DNA of 64,000 bases. It comes from Flavobacterium sediminilitoris. Its GTDB lineage: Bacteria; Bacteroidota; Bacteroidia; Flavobacteriales; Flavobacteriaceae. The notes under the pieces are model-generated. The model was not told the DNA's origin. It searched no databases and was given only the letters and a program-made list of their open reading frames with translations. Positions within the stretch are counted from its first letter, which is position 1. Each line of letters starts with the position of its first letter. Position numbers and translations under genes: made by a program. This document shows, piece after piece, positions 43,824 to 53,800 of the stretch. The DNA lies in assembly GCF_023008245.1 (NCBI RefSeq), contig NZ_CP090145.1, positions 620,001 to 684,000 of the forward strand, in the 5' to 3' direction.

Positions 43824-44276
43824 TTAAAAAGGCAAATCATCATTTTCTGACATACCTTTTGAAGCGTCAAAATTAGTGTTTTTTGATGATTCAGAACTGT
43901 CTGATTTAAAATTTTGCTTATTACTTGATTCTGTCTCTTTTTTAGTAGATAAGAATGTAAATTCGGTAACTTGAATTTCAGTTGTATATTTAGTACTACC
44001 GTCTTCTGCTTGCCATTGTCTGGATTTTATTCTTCCTTCAATGTATATTTTATCTCCTTTAGAAAGATACTTCTCGCAGATTTCAGCCGCTTTATTTCGA
44101 ACTACAATATTATGCCATTCTGTAGAAGTAATTTTTTCTCCTGTTGTCTTATTTATATACACTTCATTTGTTGCCAAAGGAAACCTACCAATACAATTCC
44201 CTCCATCAAAATAATGCATTTTAACCTCATCTCCTAGATGTCCTATTAAAAGAACTTTGTTTAGTGTACCGTTCAT
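43824..44276 (-). CDS. ssb: Single-stranded DNA-binding protein
   Basis: 150 residues. OB fold at 1-110 (NKVLLIGHLGDEVKMHYFDGGN..FPLATNE..WHNIVVRNKAAEICEKYLSKGDKIYIEGRIKSRQWQ) and a flexible tail ending DDLPF, the usual partner-binding tip. In the conserved mutY-ssb-gldE-gldD order. Confidence 0.97.
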   Translation of the reverse strand: MNGTLNKVLLIGHLGDEVKMHYFDGGNCIGRFPLATNEVYINKTTGEKITSTEWHNIVVRNKAAEICEKYLSKGDKIYIEGRIKSRQWQAEDGSTKYTTEIQVTEFTFLSTKKETESSNKQNFKSDSSESSKNTNFDASKGMSENDDLPF

Positions 44277-44323
44277 GGCGTGTATGATTTTTTAGTACAC
44301 CAAATATAGTGTTTTTCGATGTA

Positions 44324-45352
44324 TTACAAATAATTTGATTCAATAAAATTATGAATAACAATAGGAAATGGCAATTTTATTAATTCACTAATTGGAACTG
44401 CTTTTTCAATACTATTATCAAATTTCAATTCAAAAAAATGAATATACAAATGTTGATGTGATAATTTATGAATAATTTCTTCCGTATTTTTTAATAAAAC
44501 TGATTGAGGTTTAAACTTCGTTTTAATTTCCGCTACAACATCTTCTAATTTCTTCTTATCATCACTTTCAAGTAGTTCAAACTGATATAAATTAAACCAA
44601 ATTCCCTTATCTTCTCTTTTTTCAACGACAAAATTATTATCTTTATCAATAATAATCAAATAGTTAAAATACCTATTTCGTACTTTTACTTTTTTCTGTT
44701 TTACAGGTAACTTATCTACTATTTTTTTTTGAAGCGCCAAACATTTAGAATTAAACACACACACTTCACAGTTAGGACTTTTTGGCACACATTGCAATGC
44801 TCCAAACTCCATTATTGCCTGATTAAAGCTAGCAGCATTATCTATCGGCAACAATTCTTGCGCTAATTTTTGAAATTCCTTTTTAGTTTTAGGAATTGCG
44901 ATATCACTAGAAATATTAAAAATTCTAGCTAAAACCCTAAAAACATTCCCATCTACCACAGCAACAGGTTCATTATAAGAAAACGAAGCAATTGCAGCAG
45001 CCGTATAATCACCTACTCCTTTCAGTTCTAATAACTCTTTGTATGTTGATGGAAAAACTCCGTTTAACTCATTCACAATATATTTTGCAGCAGCATGCAA
45101 ATTCCTTGCTCTAGAATAATAACCTAGTCCTTGCCATAATTTCAACACTTCTTCTTCTGAAGCACTTGCCAAATCTAAAACTGTAGGAAAATTTCTTATA
45201 AAAGCCTCAAAATAAGGCATTCCTTGGGCCACTCTTGTTTGTTGAAGAATGATTTCAGACAACCAAATTTGATATGGATCATTTGTATTTCTCCAAGGTA
45301 AATTTCGTTTATTTTGTAAATACCAATCAATTAATGAGTTAGAAAATTCCAT
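44324..45352 (-). CDS. mutY: A/G-specific adenine glycosylase
   Basis: 342 residues. Removes A opposite 8-oxoG. Start of domain RNLPWRNTNDPYQIWLSEIILQQT, helix-hairpin-helix LKGVGDYTAAAIASFSYNE with catalytic Asp in VVDGNVFRV, and the iron-sulfur cysteines in CVPKSPNCEVCVFNSKC; C-terminal Nudix-like domain. First gene of the minus-strand operon, divergent from the HU-family gene. Confidence 0.96.
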   Translation of the reverse strand: MEFSNSLIDWYLQNKRNLPWRNTNDPYQIWLSEIILQQTRVAQGMPYFEAFIRNFPTVLDLASASEEEVLKLWQGLGYYSRARNLHAAAKYIVNELNGVFPSTYKELLELKGVGDYTAAAIASFSYNEPVAVVDGNVFRVLARIFNISSDIAIPKTKKEFQKLAQELLPIDNAASFNQAIMEFGALQCVPKSPNCEVCVFNSKCLALQKKIVDKLPVKQKKVKVRNRYFNYLIIIDKDNNFVVEKREDKGIWFNLYQFELLESDDKKKLEDVVAEIKTKFKPQSVLLKNTEEIIHKLSHQHLYIHFFELKFDNSIEKAVPISELIKLPFPIVIHNFIESNYL

Positions 45353-45411
45353 TGTTATAGTTTGAAAAGCAAAAATAAAAAGATTAGTAGTTAAAATTTA
45401 ATTAATTAAGA

Positions 45412-45443
45412 TTGATTAATTGTTTTTTTAATTCGTATATTTG
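45412..45443 (+). promoter_or_regulatory. Promoter of the HU-family gene
   Basis: TTG at 45412-45414 and TATATTTG at 45436-45443, 21 bases apart, 41 bases upstream of the ATG. Confidence 0.65.
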
Positions 45444-45484
45444 CAAACTCAAAAAAAGAACATAAAATATTAATACGAAAGAAA

Positions 45485-45778
45485 ATGACGAAAGCAGACA
45501 TTGTAGCTAAAATTTCTGAAAAATTAGGTCTTGAAAAAGCTGATGTTCAAGCAACTGTAGAGTCTTTTATGGAAGAAGTAAAAAACTCATTAGAAACAGG
45601 TGATAATGTTTATTTAAGAGGTTTTGGAAGTTTTATTATTAAAACAAGAGCAGAAAAAACTGGAAGAAACATTTCAAAAAACACAACCATTAAAATACCT
45701 GCTCACAACATTCCAGCATTCAAGCCTGCTAAAGTTTTTGTTGAGAGCGTAAAAACTAAAACTGAAATAGCAGTATAA
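45485..45778 (+). CDS. HU/IHF-family DNA-binding protein
   Basis: 97 residues: MTKADIVAKISEKLGLEKAD ... VYLRGFGSFIIKTRAEKTGRN ... IKIPAHNIPAFKPAKVF, the full HU/IHF fold with the DNA-bending Pro (KIPAHN). Nucleoid-associated. Cannot separate HU from IHF-beta-like by eye. Followed by a tiny basic protein and rng. Confidence 0.95.
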   Translation: MTKADIVAKISEKLGLEKADVQATVESFMEEVKNSLETGDNVYLRGFGSFIIKTRAEKTGRNISKNTTIKIPAHNIPAFKPAKVFVESVKTKTEIAV

Positions 45779-45807
45779 ATCATTTATTAATCTAAACCAA
45801 CAACGTT

Positions 45808-45900
45808 ATGCCAAGTGGTAAAAAGAGAAAAAGACATAAGGTAGCGACTCACAAACGCAAGAAGAGAGCAAGAGCTAACCGTCATAAAAAGAAAAAGTAG
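45808..45900 (+). CDS. 30-residue very basic protein, possible ribosomal protein
   Basis: Starts MPSGKKRKRHKVATHKRKKR and ends RANRHKKKK: 18 of 30 residues are Lys or Arg and four are His. It lies 29 bases after the HU-family gene, before a terminator that overlaps its end. The composition is that of tiny ribosomal or rRNA-binding proteins; small basic ribosomal proteins special to Bacteroidota exist, and this may be one. I cannot give it a name. Confidence 0.7.
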   Translation: MPSGKKRKRHKVATHKRKKRARANRHKKKK

Positions 45901-45924
45901 TTTAATACTACTTTTCTTTTTTTA
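45891..45924 (+). terminator. Intrinsic terminator overlapping the small basic gene
   Basis: Stem AAAAAGTAGT / ACTACTTTT followed by CTTTTTTT. The left arm includes the stop codon of the gene at 45808. Confidence 0.75.
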
Positions 45925-46100
45925 AAGTTCTTTGAAATTAATCAGTTAATGTACTGATTATCGGGTTAAAACCTGTAAAATATTGTTTAATCCATCTGTA
46001 CTAAAGCAGTAATTAGTAACTAGTAACTAGTAATTGGCATTTATATTTTTGACTAATTACTAACAACTAATCACTAATCACTAAAAAAGTATAGATAAAA

Positions 46101-47651
46101 ATGTACAGCGTGAACAAAGAGTTAATTATTAGATCGGGTTCAGAAGCAGTAGATTTTGCCTTATTAAAAGATGGAAAACTAATTGAATTACACAAAGAAG
46201 AAGAAAAAGGGAATAACTTTAGTGTTGGTGATATTTTTATTGCCAAAATAAGAAAACCAGTTGCAGGTTTAAATGCAGCATTCGTTAATTTAGGTTACGA
46301 AAAAGACGCTTTCTTACACTATCATGATTTAGGTCCAAACCTTCCTTCTTTGATGAAATTTATTAAACTTGTAAGCGCAGGTAAACTAAAAGATTATTCA
46401 CTCAAAAATTTTCCTTTTGAAGCTGAAATCAATAAAGATGGCGTAATAACTGATATTCTCAGCGCCAATCAATCGATTTTAGTACAAGTAGTAAAAGAAC
46501 CTATCTCTACTAAAGGACCCAGAATTAGTTCTGAAATTTCTTTAGCAGGACGATATGTAGTTTTAGTTCCTTTTTCAGATCGTGTTTCAATTTCACAAAA
46601 AATTGATTCTAAAGAAGAAAAAGATAGACTAAAAAGACTTGTTCTTTCTATTAAACCAAAAGGTTTTGGAGTTATTGTGAGAACAGTAGCTGAAGGCAAA
46701 AAAGTAGCTGAACTAGACAAAGACCTACAACTTTTATTAGACAGATGGTCTGCCATGAGTAAAAGGCTACAAAATGCTCATCATCCATCTAAAGTATTAG
46801 GTGAACTCAACAAAGCATCTTCAATATTAAGAGATGTTTTTAATGATACTTTTACCAGTATTAATATAGATGATGAAGAATTATATATTCAAACGAAGGA
46901 CTATTTGCAAGAAATAGCTCCTGACAAGGTGTCTATCGTAAAACACTATCAGTCAAAAGATCTTCCTCTTTTTGAGAAATATCATATTGAAAGACAAATT
47001 AAAACTTCTTTCGGAAAAACAGTCTCAATGAGCAAAGGTGCTTATTTGATTATTGAACACACAGAAGCGTTACATGTAATTGATGTAAACAGTGGAAATC
47101 GTTCAAATAAAGCTTTAAACCAAGAGGATACTGCTTTAGAAGTAAACATGATTGCAGCCGCTGAGATAGCGAGACAATTACGTTTACGAGACATGGGAGG
47201 AATCATTGTTGTTGATTTTATTGATATGCAGAATGCAGAAAATAGAAAACAATTATATGATTTCTTAAGAGAAGAAATGAGTGACGATAAGGCCAAGCAC
47301 AAGATCTTGCCTCCTAGCAAATTTGGATTGATTCAAATTACTAGACAAAGAGTTAGACCGGAAGTTAATATTAAAACGAGAGAAGAAGATCCAAATGAAA
47401 ATGGTGAAATTGAAGCTCCAATATTAATTATTGACAAAATAACGGCTGACCTAGAAAGAATTTTAAAAGTCCATAAAAAAGTGGTATTAAACGCCCACCC
47501 TTTCGTGGCAGCATACCTTGAAAAAGGTTTTCCATCAATACGTTCAAAATGGTTTTTTGAACATAAAAAATGGGTGAAAATTATACCTCGTGACGCTTAC
47601 ACGTATCTTGAATATCACTTTTTTGATAAACAAGGAAACCAAATTAAATAA
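46101..47651 (+). CDS. rng: Ribonuclease E/G family endoribonuclease
   Basis: 516 residues. S1 domain near the N-terminus (about 35-125: VGDIFIAKIRKPVAGLNAAFVNLGYEKDAFLHYHDL), then the RNase E/G catalytic core with metal-binding Asp in HVIDVNSGNRS and IVVDFIDM (about residues 330-375). The length fits RNase G. It processes rRNA and mRNA. The last 20 codons and the terminator have been multiplied downstream (see tandem repeat). Confidence 0.95.
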   Translation: MYSVNKELIIRSGSEAVDFALLKDGKLIELHKEEEKGNNFSVGDIFIAKIRKPVAGLNAAFVNLGYEKDAFLHYHDLGPNLPSLMKFIKLVSAGKLKDYSLKNFPFEAEINKDGVITDILSANQSILVQVVKEPISTKGPRISSEISLAGRYVVLVPFSDRVSISQKIDSKEEKDRLKRLVLSIKPKGFGVIVRTVAEGKKVAELDKDLQLLLDRWSAMSKRLQNAHHPSKVLGELNKASSILRDVFNDTFTSINIDDEELYIQTKDYLQEIAPDKVSIVKHYQSKDLPLFEKYHIERQIKTSFGKTVSMSKGAYLIIEHTEALHVIDVNSGNRSNKALNQEDTALEVNMIAAAEIARQLRLRDMGGIIVVDFIDMQNAENRKQLYDFLREEMSDDKAKHKILPPSKFGLIQITRQRVRPEVNIKTREEDPNENGEIEAPILIIDKITADLERILKVHKKVVLNAHPFVAAYLEKGFPSIRSKWFFEHKKWVKIIPRDAYTYLEYHFFDKQGNQIK

Positions 47652-48381
47652 CAAAAACCGCCTCTCATAAAAGATGGGCGGTTTTTTTATAAAAATACCT
47701 GAAGCCTACCAGGCTTCCTCCTCTTAATATCAAATCTCGTGACGCTTACACGTATCTTGAATATCACTTTTTTGATAAACAAGGAAACCAAATTAAATAA
47801 CAAAAACCACCTCTCATAAAAGATGGGCGGTTTTTTTATAAAAATACCTGAAGCCTACCAGGCTTCCTCCTCTTAATATCAAATCTCGTGACGCTTACAC
47901 GTATCTTGAATATCACTTTTTTGATAAACAAGGAAACCAAATTAAATAACAAAAACCGCCTCTCATAAAAGATGGGCGGTTTTTTTTTATAAAAATACCT
48001 GAAGCCTACCAGGCTTCCTCCTCTTAATATCAAATCTCGTGACGCTTACACCTATCTTGAATATCACTTTTTTGATAAACAAGGAAACCAAATTAAATAA
48101 CAAAAACCGCCTCTCATAAAAGATGGGCGGTTTTTTTTTATAAAAATACCTGAAGCCTACCAGGCTTCCTCCTCTTAATATCAAATCTCGTGACGCTTAC
48201 ACCTATCTTGAATATCACTTTTTTGATAAACAAGGAAACCAAATTAAATAACAAAAACCGCCTCTCATAAAAGATGGGCGGTTTTTTTTTATAAAAATAC
48301 CTGAAGCCTATCAGGCTTCCTCCTCTTAATATCAAATCTCGTGACGCTTACACCTATCTTGAATATCACTTTTTTGATAAC
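47589..48381 (+). repeat. 149/151-bp tandem repeat built from the rng 3' end and terminator
   Basis: Units begin CGTGACGCTTACAC at 47589, 47738, 47887, 48038, 48189 and 48340: five full copies and a 42-base partial one. Each holds the last 21 codons of rng including stop (RDAYTYLEYHFFDKQGNQIK), the terminator hairpin, and a second hairpin GAAGCCTACCAGGCTTC. Copies 1-2 have a 7-T run (149 bases), 3-5 a 9-T run (151). Copies 4-6 share ACCTATC in place of ACGTATC. Copy 2 has CCACC in the terminator arm. No start codon in the extra copies. Confidence 0.97.
47653..47689 (+). terminator. rng terminator (first of five copies)
   Basis: CCGCC / GGCGG stem with CTCAT..AGATG inside, flanked by A- and T-runs. 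Copies follow at about 47802, 47951, 48102 and 48253. Confidence 0.9.
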
Positions 48382-48383
48382 AT

Positions 48384-48464
48384 CTTCATTGGTTCGAGTG
48401 ATTTTTAATAGAAAACCGCATTAAGAACAAAAAAGTCATTAAAAAGCGCTCGAACTTACGTTTT
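48384..48464. repeat. Diverged copy of the dispersed palindromic repeat
   Basis: GGTTCGAGTGATTTTTAATA ... AAAAAGCGCTCGAACTTACG: arms TTCGAG / CTCGAA and the internal GAAAACCGCATTAAGAAC recall the element at 34718-34899. It joins the last partial tandem unit to the pbpC stop. Confidence 0.6.
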
Positions 48465-48466
48465 TA

Positions 48467-50836
48467 CTAATTACTTTCTATTTTAACTTTTCTTTTAATT
48501 TCTATCCCTAATTCATCTACAACGGTTATTATATGAGTTCCCGTTGACGCTACTAATTGCATTTCATGGAATGTTTTAGTGCTGCCTAAATACTTTTCAT
48601 CTAAATACCAAAAAAGTTCCATTTCAGAGTTGGAATGTGCGACTTTTAAAATAACAGGTTGTAACTCTCCTTCAAAATCTTTAGTTAGCATAATTTTAAT
48701 ATTAGCACTTGGATATATAAAATCCATCTTCTTATCTTGATTGTTATCTACACAACCCTCTTTATATGGTGGTAACATTTTATAATTGACATGCTTACTT
48801 TTATAATACCACTCTATAACTGGAGGCAATACAAACCATGATTTTGTTACAATATTGTCCATTACTTCACAATTATTATTTACTCTAAATTGTTCGCTTT
48901 TATCTACATGGATTAGCTTATGGTAAGGGCAGCTTTCTGTTTTTTTAGCTGTTTTAGGAATCCATTGTAAACTGGCATCACAATTCTCCTGAGCCATATA
49001 TCCTGACTGATTACAAATTAATTTTTCTTCCAAATCATTGTATGGTGCTTGAAACCAATTTGTTTTTGGAAACAATCTAAAAACATCAAATAAAATAGGA
49101 GCAGCACTCTCTACCCCTGTTAATAAAGGCCTTCCTTCTCCTGTTGCGTTTCCTACCCAAACACCTACAACATAATCTTTTGTAATTCCAACTGCCCAAG
49201 CATCTCTTCCTCCAAAACTTGTTCCTGTTTTCCAAGCTATCTCTAGTGATGAATCATAAAACCGCCATGCTTCATCGCCATGTGGCCTATTCACTTCTTT
49301 CATAGCATTAAATGTTTGCCAAATAGCTCCTGCACTAAACACATTTTTCTCTCTCTTGGGCTTACCAAAATCTGTTTTAAACGCACTATTATAATTCAAA
49401 GTTGCTAATTCATTACTTCTAAATTCATCTTGTGTTTGAGTGTAGTTTGTTAATGTTCCAGACATATATGCATAAGCTTTACATAAATCCCAAAGGTTGG
49501 CTTCCGCTCCACCAAGAATTAATGACAATCCATAATTTGAAGGATGCCTATTAACATCTCTTAATTTTAATTTTTGAAGTTGTTCATAAAATCTAGTTAC
49601 TGAATATTCTTGTAACATTAAAACAGATGGAATATTTAACGAACGAGCTAATGCTCTACTAGCAGGAACAGCTCCGTCATAAGCCAAATCGTAATTTTGA
49701 GGAGAATATCCCGAAATTTGAGTTGGTACATCTGGAATTAAAGTATTGGGCAATATTTCACCATCATCAAGCATTGCAGTATATAAAAAAGGTTTTAAAA
49801 TACTTCCTGTGCTTCGTGGTGCCTCAATAATATCAACGTCTTTTTGATGTTCTATATCTGTTGGGCTATTTCCCACATAAGAAACTATATTTCTAGTTTT
49901 AACATCTACTACTAAAACTGCTATATTGTGAACTTGATTTTGTTTGTATAGATTATAATATTGACTTACAATATCATTTACTCTTTCTTGGATTCCAACT
50001 TTAATAGTTGTTTTTACTTTTTTTCCTTTATGTTCTTTTGCTACTTTCTGTAATAAATGTGGTGCAATTTGTGGAACTGAAAATGGTTTTTGAGGTAACG
50101 GCTCCAACAAAGCTAATTCATAAGTATCCTTATCAATCGTTTTATCTAGGTATAGTTTTTTTAATAATCTGTTCCTTTTTTCCAGTAATTTTTGTTGATT
50201 TTTTCCAGGATATATTAGACTTGGAGCGTTTGGCAAAACAGCTAAAGTTGCCGCTTCCGCCCATGATAATTGATACGGTTGCAAGCCAAAATAGCGCCAA
50301 GATGCCATTTCTAAACCTACCACATTACTTCCGAAAGGAGCATGAGCAGCATATAATTGTAATATTTTATCCTTTGAATGACGAAATTCTAATCGGGTAG
50401 ACAAAATCACTTCTATCCCTTTCTCAAAATAGGATCTTTTTTTACCATCTCTATGTAAACGTATTACTTGCTGGGTAATAGTACTTCCGCCTCTAACTAT
50501 TCTGTTTGCTTTTTTATTTTGCAAAAAAGCATGATACATTGAAATAGGATTAAAACCAAAATGTTTATAAAAATATTGATCTTCAAAAGCAACAATACAT
50601 TGTTGGAACTTATAAGGCACACTATCATTTTCTGGAAATCTCCATTGTCCATCATCTGCTATTTTTGCCCCTATGAATTGCCCATCAGCACTTTCAATTA
50701 CTGTAGTGTAATTTGATTTAAAAAGAGTTTGAGGCAATGAAAAATAATAAACTACTATAAGTATACAGCCTATAGTAGTTTTAATTTTATGCTTTTTTAT
50801 TTTATCAATTACATTTAAAGAAAAAATATTTTTCAT
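48467..50836 (-). CDS. pbpC: Penicillin-binding protein 1C
   Basis: 789 residues. One N-terminal helix (IGCILIVVYYFSLPQTLF), GT51 glycosyltransferase (about 65-230: FEDQYFYKHFGFNP, RGGSTITQQVIRL), transpeptidase (about 290-560) with SILK in STGSILKPF and KTGTS in AWKTGTSFGGRDAW, then the PBP1C-type C-terminal domain (CDASLQWIPKTAKKTESCPYHKLI...). Lies 49 bases after the alpha-2-macroglobulin gene, the same pairing as in E. coli yfhM-pbpC, where the two are thought to act in envelope defence and repair. Confidence 0.95.
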   Translation of the reverse strand: MKNIFSLNVIDKIKKHKIKTTIGCILIVVYYFSLPQTLFKSNYTTVIESADGQFIGAKIADDGQWRFPENDSVPYKFQQCIVAFEDQYFYKHFGFNPISMYHAFLQNKKANRIVRGGSTITQQVIRLHRDGKKRSYFEKGIEVILSTRLEFRHSKDKILQLYAAHAPFGSNVVGLEMASWRYFGLQPYQLSWAEAATLAVLPNAPSLIYPGKNQQKLLEKRNRLLKKLYLDKTIDKDTYELALLEPLPQKPFSVPQIAPHLLQKVAKEHKGKKVKTTIKVGIQERVNDIVSQYYNLYKQNQVHNIAVLVVDVKTRNIVSYVGNSPTDIEHQKDVDIIEAPRSTGSILKPFLYTAMLDDGEILPNTLIPDVPTQISGYSPQNYDLAYDGAVPASRALARSLNIPSVLMLQEYSVTRFYEQLQKLKLRDVNRHPSNYGLSLILGGAEANLWDLCKAYAYMSGTLTNYTQTQDEFRSNELATLNYNSAFKTDFGKPKREKNVFSAGAIWQTFNAMKEVNRPHGDEAWRFYDSSLEIAWKTGTSFGGRDAWAVGITKDYVVGVWVGNATGEGRPLLTGVESAAPILFDVFRLFPKTNWFQAPYNDLEEKLICNQSGYMAQENCDASLQWIPKTAKKTESCPYHKLIHVDKSEQFRVNNNCEVMDNIVTKSWFVLPPVIEWYYKSKHVNYKMLPPYKEGCVDNNQDKKMDFIYPSANIKIMLTKDFEGELQPVILKVAHSNSEMELFWYLDEKYLGSTKTFHEMQLVASTGTHIITVVDELGIEIKRKVKIESN

Positions 50837-50849
50837 AACAATATGAAAA

Positions 50850-50882
50850 CCAGATAGCTTTTAAAAAAACTATCTGATTTTT
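50850..50882 (-). terminator. Hairpin between alpha-2-macroglobulin and pbpC
   Basis: ATCAGATAGTTTTTTT / AAAAGCTATCTGG on the minus strand then TTTTC. Weak terminator or attenuator within the pair. Confidence 0.5.
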
Positions 50883-50885
50883 GTT

Positions 50886-53800
50886 TTATTCTTTTATTAT
50901 TTTTATCCATTGCCCTTTATTTCTTACCACATAACTATCATCATACATGGCTTCGCATTGAATTCCTGGTAAATAGTAATCTCCTAAATAAGATGCATTT
51001 AATGCTATTGTAAATGTTCGAGATTCATTTGATTTTAAACTAAAATAGAAATTTGTTCTATCATCACGAATATCAATATAATCTGCTTTATTTTCTGCAA
51101 CACTTCCAAAATCGGTATAGCGATAATTCATAATTTCAAACCCAGAAGGAATTATTTGCGTAAGTGCTACATTTTCAATTCTCTCACTAGAATTATTTCT
51201 AATTGTTACTTGAGCTATAATCTCCGTACCTTGATAAATAGCATTAAAATTAATTGCAGCTCCTGATTTTGCTTTATATGAAATAACAGCCAATAAATTT
51301 TTCTGCATTTCTTTTTCTTGTCCTATAGGCAATACTCCACTATTAAGTACTCTTACATAAATAGTATTACTATTGTTATTTTTAATTGATACTGAATATT
51401 TCCCTTGCTTAACAGACAAACTCTTATCTATAATTGATTTTTGAGTTACTAAATTATCTGATTTTCCATTAAAACTCACTACTGTATTAACTCCTTTACC
51501 TCCGTTTTTAACTGCAAATTTTGACATTGCATATAAAGAATATGCTGTAGTTTGCGTACTCATATATTGATTTGAGGAAAGGCTTTTAGCTAATCTATTT
51601 GCTAACTCGAATGCTTTTGTTTTATTATCTACTAATAAATACGTTTCCAATAGCATTGCTCTACTTCTATCTTCTGATCCGTAATAATAATAGTTTCGTT
51701 TTGTATTAAAATCAAATGATGATACTTCATTAATTAATTTTAATGCTGCATTTTTCTGTCCAACAATAGCATAAGTAGCAGCCAGACGTAATTTAGACTC
51801 ATCTGAAATACCTACTGTTTCTCTTAATCTATTCATAGATGCTAAATCGGCAGAACCAGCAAGAGCTAAAGTATATAATCGATATGCTTGAGCAAAATCA
51901 TTATAATAGCCTCCATTATATCTCCACTGTTTTGATTGTCTTTGTTGATATGAAATCCATTTTTGCTTAAATCCTACTGGTAGGACATATCCTTTTTTCT
52001 CTGCTTCTATCATAAAATGTCCTGCATAAGACGTTCCCCAATCATCTGAATAAGCACTTCCTTGCCAATATGGTAATCCTCCGTTTGAGATTTGGAATCT
52101 TCCTAATCTTTGAATTCCATCGTTTACATTTCTTTGAATATCTTGTTTTTTTGCATCGTCAATTGCAACTACATCTGTTAAATATAATTGTGGAAAAACA
52201 CTTGACGTAGTTTGCTCAACACAACCATGAGGATATTGAATTAAAAACTTCAATCTTCTATTGAAATCGATTGTAGGGAAAGACGAAATTTCTAACTGAG
52301 CCTTATTTGTCCCTGTTATTCCAAATGTTTCCCAATTAACTGATTTTGTTGTATTAGGTTCTAAAACAATATCTACAAAATCTGTTGTCTCTGGATTTGG
52401 ATTTACAATATCAATCTCTACTGGGAAAGATGCTTTTTCAAAACCAGAAGTAGCAATTACTTCTATTTTACCTATTCCAGTTACATCACCAACTTCTAAA
52501 TTGAAATATAACATTTTCTCATCAGGTGAACTAAAACTAATTTGTTGTTTAGCTGATTCTAATATTCTAATTCCATTATTTGTTTTTACTTGCACTGTTA
52601 CATTTTTAATGTTGTTTTCCATTGCAAAAACAGTAACTGGTAGTGTTATTTTTTCATTTGGAGAAATTTTCCTAGGAACAGATGCTAAAACCATTAAAGG
52701 ATTTCTTACTGGTGTAGTTTTTTCGGCGCTACCATAGGCATTTGTTTTTGCATCTCCTGCTACAATCATTGTACGAACAGAACCTACATAGTTTGGCAAA
52801 GTAATAGTATGTGATTTTGTTTGTCCTTTCTCTAATTTATATGGCCCTAAATATATAACTACTGGCTTAAATCTATTGGCTTTTTTAGCATTACTTCCTC
52901 CTAAATCTTCATCTCCACCAATACTAAAAATCTGATTAATTTTTCCTCCATAAGCTCCTATTACGTCATCATAAACATCCCATGTTTTCACTCCTAAAGC
53001 TTGTTTAGAATAGAATTTATCCCATGCATTTGGAGTTTTAAAACGTGTTAAATCTAACAATCCTTCATCTACAATTGCAACGGTATAGGTCATTTCTTTT
53101 CCACTTTTTTCACTTACTTTTAGCGTTGCCTTTTGTTCTGGACGAAGCACTTGAGGCATTGAAACTTGAGGCTCTAAAACTGTATTTTTATCAATTACTT
53201 CTATAGGAATAATTCCATACATACGTATTGGTGTATCATTCAAAGTAGAACCATGTGGTTTTAGCAATGTTATGTTCACATAAACATTTGGAGCCATTTC
53301 TGGTGTAACTGGAATTTCTACTTTTGTTTCTCCTTTAGAGGTATTTGCCCAAAATGTTTTAACCACTTTTGATCCATTTTCTAATGATAATAAGGCTCTT
53401 CCTCCAGCACTAGAAGGGAACGATATTATTGCTTTTTCTCCTACAGCATATTTTTCTTTATCCGAAGCAAAAACCAACATATTTGCAGTTGACCCATCGC
53501 CTGATTTCGTTTTTCCTGACCAATAAGGCCAATCAATAATAGAAGTTATACTTGTAGCATGTCCGTCATTTGGATCTACCACACGTATTAAATAACGCCC
53601 CCAATCATCCTCAGGAACAGAAAATTGAAAACTTCCTTTTCCACTACTATTTGTGGTGATATTGAAATTTTTATAAGCAGTTGTTGCGTTATCTGAATTA
53701 TATCTTGCTAAGTCGTCCCCATCAGAGTTCCACCACCATCTCCATTCTACTTTATACACTCTTACTTCTAAATTTCGAACTGCTTTTGGTCTACCATTTT

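Noticed and set aside
45990..46080. TAGTAACTAGTAACTAGTAA / ACTAATCACTAATCACTAA repeats before rng
   Set aside because: Simple short-period repeats; may affect rng leader structure but no clear riboswitch or site is seen.
47836..48335. Three near-identical 65-residue minus-strand open frames 150 bases apart
   Set aside because: They are made of the rng-derived tandem units read backwards, and the frames overlap each other; no leader, no start signal.
47589..48381. CRISPR array
   Set aside because: Units are 149-151 bases with almost no variable spacer and contain coding and terminator sequence.
50008..50400. 130-residue plus-strand open frame
   Set aside because: Antisense to the glycosyltransferase domain of PBP1C.
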